Source: Paenibacillus albiflavus (GTDB lineage: Bacteria > Bacillota > Bacilli > Paenibacillales > NBRC-103111). From it: DNA of 64,000 bases. Position 1 is the stretch's first letter; the number at the start of each line of letters is the position of its first letter. The notes under the pieces are model-generated. The model was not told the DNA's origin. It saw only the letters and a list, made by a program, of their open reading frames with translations, and did not search any database. The stretch spans positions 62,001-126,000 of the forward strand of contig NZ_SKFG01000008.1 in NCBI RefSeq assembly GCF_004344915.1, written 5' to 3'. Shown here piece after piece: positions 62,164 to 64,000 of this stretch. A program made the position numbers and the translations under genes.

Positions 62164-62211
62164 ATGAGTAAGAAAAGTTGACAGTGTAAATTTAAAAGGA
62201 TGTGTAACTAT

Positions 62212-62904
62212 ATGAAACAGTTGCAGTTTATAACTCTAGAACATTATGATCAGTTGAAATCGCTAAGTGATCCACTGCGTTGCCGTATCGTGAGCTTATT
62301 AATCCCGAAATCACTGACTGGGCAACAGTTATCACAAGAGCTTGATATCCCTCGTGCCAAAATACACTACCATCTGAATGAGCTTGAGAAGAACGGGCTC
62401 ATCGCTGTCGTTAAGAATGAGGTGAAGAACGGCATTATCCAAAAGTTTTATCGCTCGGTCGCTCGCGGATTTGTACCTGCAACCCACTTGCTGCCAAATA
62501 CCGACGATGTGCAAAGTTTCTTACGTGAATCTACGATTCATGCGTTAGAGCGAGCTCGCTTGCGGGCAATTGCAGCACCAGAAAGAGCCTTTACAATGAA
62601 ATCGGCAGACATTACAGCATGGCCTCGGATGACGAACCAAGTACAAATTCTAACATCAGAAGAGCGCATGGTTGCATGGTTTCAAAAATATCGCGCACTC
62701 CTTGCTGAATTCGAGCAGTTAATGCTTCCTGAGGATGACCCGAATGCCAAATGGTATTACATGATCTCTTCTACCTTCGAGGTTGATGAGCCATGGTATT
62801 TAGAACCAGATGATCCGCGAGATCCTGCAAGCAATTCATGGGTTAGTGGCAAATCAGCAGAAGAATTCATTACGGAAGAAGACAATTTAGATGAAAATTC
62901 ATAA
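62212..62904 (+). CDS. ArsR-type helix-turn-helix regulator
   Basis: Transcription regulator of about 230 residues. The N-terminal winged helix is LKSLSDPLRCRIVSLLIPKSLTGQQLSQELDIPRAKIHYHLNELEKNGLIAVV, with recognition helix IPRAKIHYHLNELEKNG. The following ~130 residues are an acidic effector or dimer region (FVPATHLLPNTDDVQSFLRE ... WYYMISSTFEVDEPWYLEPDDPRD) of unknown ligand. ATG 62212 fits AAAAGGA (11 nt); ATG 62200 overlaps that site. It is followed after 23 bp by a small unknown gene, probably in the same transcript. Confidence 0.87.
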   Translation: MKQLQFITLEHYDQLKSLSDPLRCRIVSLLIPKSLTGQQLSQELDIPRAKIHYHLNELEKNGLIAVVKNEVKNGIIQKFYRSVARGFVPATHLLPNTDDVQSFLRESTIHALERARLRAIAAPERAFTMKSADITAWPRMTNQVQILTSEERMVAWFQKYRALLAEFEQLMLPEDDPNAKWYYMISSTFEVDEPWYLEPDDPRDPASNSWVSGKSAEEFITEEDNLDENS

Positions 62905-62927
62905 TTCGAAAGGGGCACGACAAGACA

Positions 62928-63194
62928 ATGGATTGGTACACATCAGAGAGTATTGCGGCTAATCAACAAGCCGAAATTGCACAGCATGCGAAGCAGCAAT
63001 GGAAAGTGATGTCCATCTTCAAGCCAAAACGCATTCATGAGGATGAGCAGGATTCCGCGTGGTTATACGGTAAAGCCATTCAAGTTCTACAGGAAACGCT
63101 CGATTCCGATAACGCAGAGCTTCGATTGCATGCAGCTGAGATCGTCATTAAGCACCAAATCAAAATCAAATCCACGATCAGACTATCTAGCTAA
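62928..63194 (+). CDS. Small hypothetical protein, 88 aa
   Basis: Likely real: GAAAGGGG precedes ATG 62928, it lies 23 bp after the ArsR-like gene, and a strong terminator follows. The soluble product has no signal peptide or membrane helix and is helical in appearance (QQAEIAQHAKQQWKVMSIF ... AIQVLQETLDSDNAELRLHAAEIVIKHQIKIK). The C-terminal half resembles a single HEAT-like helical hairpin. The function is not recognised. Co-transcription with the regulator suggests a related job. Confidence 0.65.
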   Translation: MDWYTSESIAANQQAEIAQHAKQQWKVMSIFKPKRIHEDEQDSAWLYGKAIQVLQETLDSDNAELRLHAAEIVIKHQIKIKSTIRLSS

Positions 63195-63232
63195 CTATGA
63201 GAGATATTAGAATAGTCTCGGATGAAGAAAAT

Positions 63233-63286
63233 AAGATCGCCCTTCACCTAAATGGAGCATTAGGCTGAAGAAAGCGATCTTTGTCT
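63233..63286 (+). terminator. Terminator after the ArsR-like operon
   Basis: Outer stem AAGATCGC / GCGATCTT, inner stem CTTCACCTAA / TTAGGCTGAAG, then TTGTCTTTG. Confidence 0.8.
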
Positions 63287-63308
63287 TTGTTACAATGAAA
63301 CTATCGTG

Positions 63309-64000
63309 CTATACCCACCACATTTCGCCTAGCGGCTCTTGGATCATAACTTGCTGCAAGTTCTGAACGGCTTTGGTGAAGCCCTCTTCTACGGACATAA
63401 GTCCATCTTCATGCTCAATACTTACGACATAATCATAGCCAACGAGGCGAAGTGCGCTCATAATGTCAGCCCATACCTTCATATCATGACCATATCCAAC
63501 GGTGCGGAACTGCCATGCACGATCAAGCATCAAGGTGTAGGATTGCATATCGGTAACCCCATGCTTATTCACGTTAATAGGATCGATGGAAGTATCCTTC
63601 GCATGGAAATGGTGGATCGCTTTCGCTCTACCCAAGATTTGAACAGCTTGAACCGGATCAATCCCTTGCCACCACATATGAGATGGATCAAGGTTAGCTC
63701 CGATCACTTCGCCAACTGCTTCACGAAGGCGAAGCAAAGTCGCAGGTGTATGGACGGAGAACCCGCCATGTAGCTCCAATGCGATTTTGACATTATGGTC
63801 GGATGCGAATTTACCTGTTTCTTTCCAATAAGGAATCACTTTATTCGTCCACTGCCAATCCAGAATCTCTTGAAAATCATTCGGCCAAGGCGCGACAGGC
63901 CAGTTTGGATATTTAGCCCCTTCATGATCTCCAGGGCAACCGGAGAATCCGTTCACAACAGGCACTTCTAATCGCTCAGCTAACTCGATTGTGCGCAGGA
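63309..64000 (-). CDS. Sugar phosphate isomerase/epimerase family protein (3' part)
   Basis: The reading frame runs to the window edge (codons before GTG 63965 read LRTIELAERLEV without a stop), so the N-terminus lies outside. The visible part is the C-terminal two thirds of a xylose-isomerase-like TIM barrel. Metal ligands are Glu in ALELHGGF, Asp/His in NLDPSHMWWQG, His in HHFHAKDTSI, and Glu in SIEHEDGLM. VNGFSGCPGDHEGAKYPNWPVAPWP is typical of the IolE/IolI-like catabolic group often paired with sugar or inositol dehydrogenases. The substrate is unknown. Confidence 0.85.
   Translation of the reverse strand, partial: LRTIELAERLEVPVVNGFSGCPGDHEGAKYPNWPVAPWPNDFQEILDWQWTNKVIPYWKETGKFASDHNVKIALELHGGFSVHTPATLLRLREAVGEVIGANLDPSHMWWQGIDPVQAVQILGRAKAIHHFHAKDTSIDPINVNKHGVTDMQSYTLMLDRAWQFRTVGYGHDMKVWADIMSALRLVGYDYVVSIEHEDGLMSVEEGFTKAVQNLQQVMIQEPLGEMWWV

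Overview
The window comes from a low-GC Gram-positive bacterium, most probably a member of the Paenibacillaceae (Paenibacillus or a close relative). This is inferred from strong GGAGG ribosome sites, a T-box leader on argS, a TPP riboswitch, a LiaFSR envelope-stress module, YesM/YesN-type two-component genes, an SR1P-like GapA-binding peptide gene and EfeUOB iron uptake. No rRNA, tRNA, phage, insertion sequence or CRISPR array was seen.

Layout. 1-8.9 kb holds housekeeping genes: a flavoprotein tail, signal peptidase I, T-box/argS, a secreted M14 carboxypeptidase, a VanZ-RDD membrane protein, an inositol-monophosphatase family enzyme and an HMGL-like aldolase. 9.0-13.8 kb has a YesM/YesN-like two-component pair divergent from an extracytoplasmic redox operon (NusG-domain-II protein plus FMN/FAD reductase lipoprotein) with a Rex-like operator. 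13.8-18.7 kb has an OmpR-type two-component system and LiaFSR. 18.9-24.2 kb carries proline catabolism (putB, pruA), a divergent PAS/AAA/Fis regulator, and gapB with an SR1P-like gene.

24.4-42.7 kb is the centrepiece: a compact 4-hydroxyphenylacetate (homoprotocatechuate) catabolic island. It has hpaG1-hpaG2-hpaF on the plus strand. On the minus strand it has dapA-like-hpaE-hpaB-hpaD-aldehyde dehydrogenase, a Liv-type ABC importer ending in a chemoreceptor gene, hpaC with a kinase-less RibF-like FAD synthetase, and a GntR/FCD regulator. An AT-rich palindrome (core ATCATATATGAT) lies in or over the -35/-10 region of the promoter of every one of the five transcription units, including the regulator's own. 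This predicts one repressor that coordinates uptake, chemotaxis, cofactor supply and degradation. HpaH and HpaI are not in the window; the DapA-like protein and the extra aldehyde dehydrogenase may fill the aldolase and succinic-semialdehyde steps.

42.8-47.2 kb has an SDR, arginase, ornithine aminotransferase and an RNA-methyltransferase-like gene. 47.4-51.4 kb is a Fur-box-controlled efeO-efeB-efeU iron operon. 51.5-57.4 kb has a heterodimeric multidrug ABC exporter with a leader hairpin, an MFS transporter and a DUF2167 membrane protein. 57.6-61.9 kb has thiamine pyrophosphokinase facing a TPP-riboswitch-controlled thiamine-precursor ABC operon that ends in a TatD-family hydrolase. 62.2-64 kb has an ArsR-like regulator, a small unknown gene and the 3' part of a sugar isomerase/epimerase-like gene.

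Two non-coding repeat families stand out. One is a 102-103 bp tandem repeat, present as two arrays 17 kb apart, whose hairpins differ by compensatory changes. The other is a roughly 50-bp dispersed hairpin repeat, one copy of which appears fused into the 3' end of hpaG2.
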